A DNA stretch of 13,027 nt from Parcubacteria group bacterium (GTDB taxonomy: Bacteria > Patescibacteriota > Minisyncoccia > UBA6257 > JACRHW01): positions 1 through 13,027 of the forward strand of contig JACRHX010000061.1 of NCBI GenBank assembly GCA_016211955.1. The letters are read 5' to 3'. Below are positions 12,519-13,027 of this stretch, in pieces (the first letter of the stretch is position 1; every line of letters starts with the position of its first letter). The notes beneath the pieces were generated by a model, which was given only the letters and a program-made list of their open reading frames with translations, was not told the DNA's origin and did no database searches. Position numbers and translations under genes: made by a program.

Positions 12519-13027
12519 TCATGCCGAGGTGGCGAAACTGGCAGACGCACTAGCCTTAGGAGCTAGCGGAGCAATCCATGGAGGTTCGAGTCCTCTCCTC
12601 GGCACCAAGACAAAACTAAACGGCTTTTTTGAAGCCAATTCGTGGGCGGCACAAAGTGCCGCCCATTGATTTTTCCCCGATGAATCCTCGCCACTCGGCG
12701 CGCGCAGGCGCGCCTCGCGGTTGGCCAAAACGAGGTTCGAGCCGAACAAAGTTCGGCAAGCAACCTTTTTCGCAAAAAGGTTGCTCTCTTGTGCGATTTT
12801 AGGCAGATTCTCGGCCTCTTTTATCCATTCCGCCATAGGTTCGAGCCAGCCAGTCCGCTTTTGTTCAAGACGAGTGGATTGTTCCTCCAGCGACTTCTTT
12901 TCGGAAAGTAGTTTTGCTTTTTCAAATCGGTAAATTTCTTGCTCGATATCTTGCTCTAAATATCCGTCAAGAAGTCGCTGGAGTTTCGTTGTGATAGTAC
13001 GGATTCTGTTTCGCGATTCTTGAACAA
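12519..13027 (-). CDS. C-terminal part of a probable large serine recombinase (5' end outside window)
   Basis: Reading in from the window edge on the minus strand gives an open frame of about 168 codons: RTITTKLQRLLDGYLEQDIE, EIYRFEKAKLLSEKKSLEEQ, WLEPMAEWIKEAENLPKIAQ, FGSNLVLANREARLR and NQWAALCAAHELASKK. The KLQRLLDGYLxxxIExEIY helix followed by a charged coiled coil and a WLEP segment is what I expect after the zinc-ribbon region of CPR-type large serine recombinases, which integrate or excise elements. The resolvase domain and its catalytic Ser lie outside the window, so activity cannot be judged. The frame stays open through several perfect palindromes and antisense through the whole tRNA-Leu gene, stopping at TGA 12519-12521. 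The last 28 or so residues are thus antisense tRNA sequence; the true protein end is uncertain. Confidence 0.65.
   Translation of the reverse strand, partial: VQESRNRIRTITTKLQRLLDGYLEQDIEQEIYRFEKAKLLSEKKSLEEQSTRLEQKRTGWLEPMAEWIKEAENLPKIAQESNLFAKKVACRTLFGSNLVLANREARLRAPSGEDSSGKNQWAALCAAHELASKKPFSFVLVPRRGLEPPWIAPLAPKASASASFATSA
12523..12607 (+). tRNA. tRNA-Leu, anticodon UAG
   Basis: 85 bases. Acceptor stem GCCGAGG pairs with CCTCGGC, followed by A and an encoded CCA. The anticodon stem CTAGC/GCTAG holds the loop CTTAGGA, giving anticodon TAG (reads CUN, mainly CUA). There is a long variable arm, as expected for class II leucine tRNAs, and a T-loop GGTTCGAGTCC. It lies antisense to the 3' end of the recombinase frame and is a likely attachment site for the element. 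Confidence 0.97.
12622..12784. repeat. Cluster of short perfect palindromes inside the recombinase frame
   Basis: Within about 160 bases: GGCTT/AAGCC (12622-12636), GGGCGGCAC-AAA-GTGCCGCCC (12644-12664), GGCGCGC/GCGCGCC (12697-12714), GCCGAAC-AAA-GTTCGGC (12741-12757) and an 11-bp stem GCAACCTTTTT/AAAAAGGTTGC (12760-12784). All are perfect with loops of 3-5 bases and do not break the reading frame. Confidence 0.7.

Noticed and set aside
12563..12775. 70-codon minus-strand frame containing CRGEDSNLHG
   Set aside because: This is translated antisense tRNA-Leu sequence, a well-known false gene.

Overview
The window reads as a chromosomal piece of a small-genome bacterium of the Candidatus Patescibacteria (CPR), most likely the Parcubacteria side. 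The reasons are the TrbC/VirB2-like pilin genes, an orphan solute-binding protein with no transporter, a metal-site-degenerate MBL-fold gene beside gyrA, weak or absent Shine-Dalgarno sites at many starts, and a high share of TAG stops. The lineage is an inference from gene style; no rRNA is present to prove it.

Left block (1-3019, all minus strand): a surface or secretion cluster. In transcription order it holds a membrane-anchored solute-binding protein, a 390-residue Ala/Asn/Gly-rich protein ending in a TrbC/VirB2-like two-helix module, a short TrbC/VirB2-like pilin whose signal peptide is interrupted by an in-frame TGA, and the first codons of another gene at the window edge. Centre-left block (3186-6740, minus strand): a degenerate MBL-fold protein, a 100-residue single-pass membrane protein and gyrase subunit A (gyrA). 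They read from a nearly leaderless promoter and end at a clear terminator.

Centre (6741-8309): a divergent intergenic region with an 87-nt stem-loop, then a promoter and a long structured leader in front of a four-domain ribosomal protein S1 gene. Right of it (8344-9996, plus strand) lie a small Cys-motif membrane protein, a secreted L,D-transpeptidase and a 215-residue protein of unknown function, with terminators after the transpeptidase and the unknown protein. murD (10070-11350) is on the minus strand. A 3D-domain cell-wall protein (11905-12363) follows after about 550 bases of mainly non-coding DNA. The right edge holds tRNA-Leu(UAG) and, convergent and overlapping it, the 3' part of a probable large serine recombinase, so a tRNA-associated mobile element probably begins here.

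Much of the gene content concerns the envelope: MurD makes peptidoglycan precursor, the L,D-transpeptidase and 3D protein remodel the wall, and the pilins and solute-binding protein act outside the membrane. The most striking extra layer is a set of short dispersed repeats. (A) An element of about 130-145 bp with 23-bp inverted ends is present twice, both times ending exactly on the start codon of a membrane-anchored extracytoplasmic protein. (B) A GAAGTTCAAC inverted repeat is present twice, with a compensatory base-pair change between copies. (C) A GTATC-rich arm forms an 87-nt hairpin and recurs at the end of murD. (D) TTAGG-rich short repeats occur twice. Several compact perfect palindromes also sit inside the recombinase reading frame.
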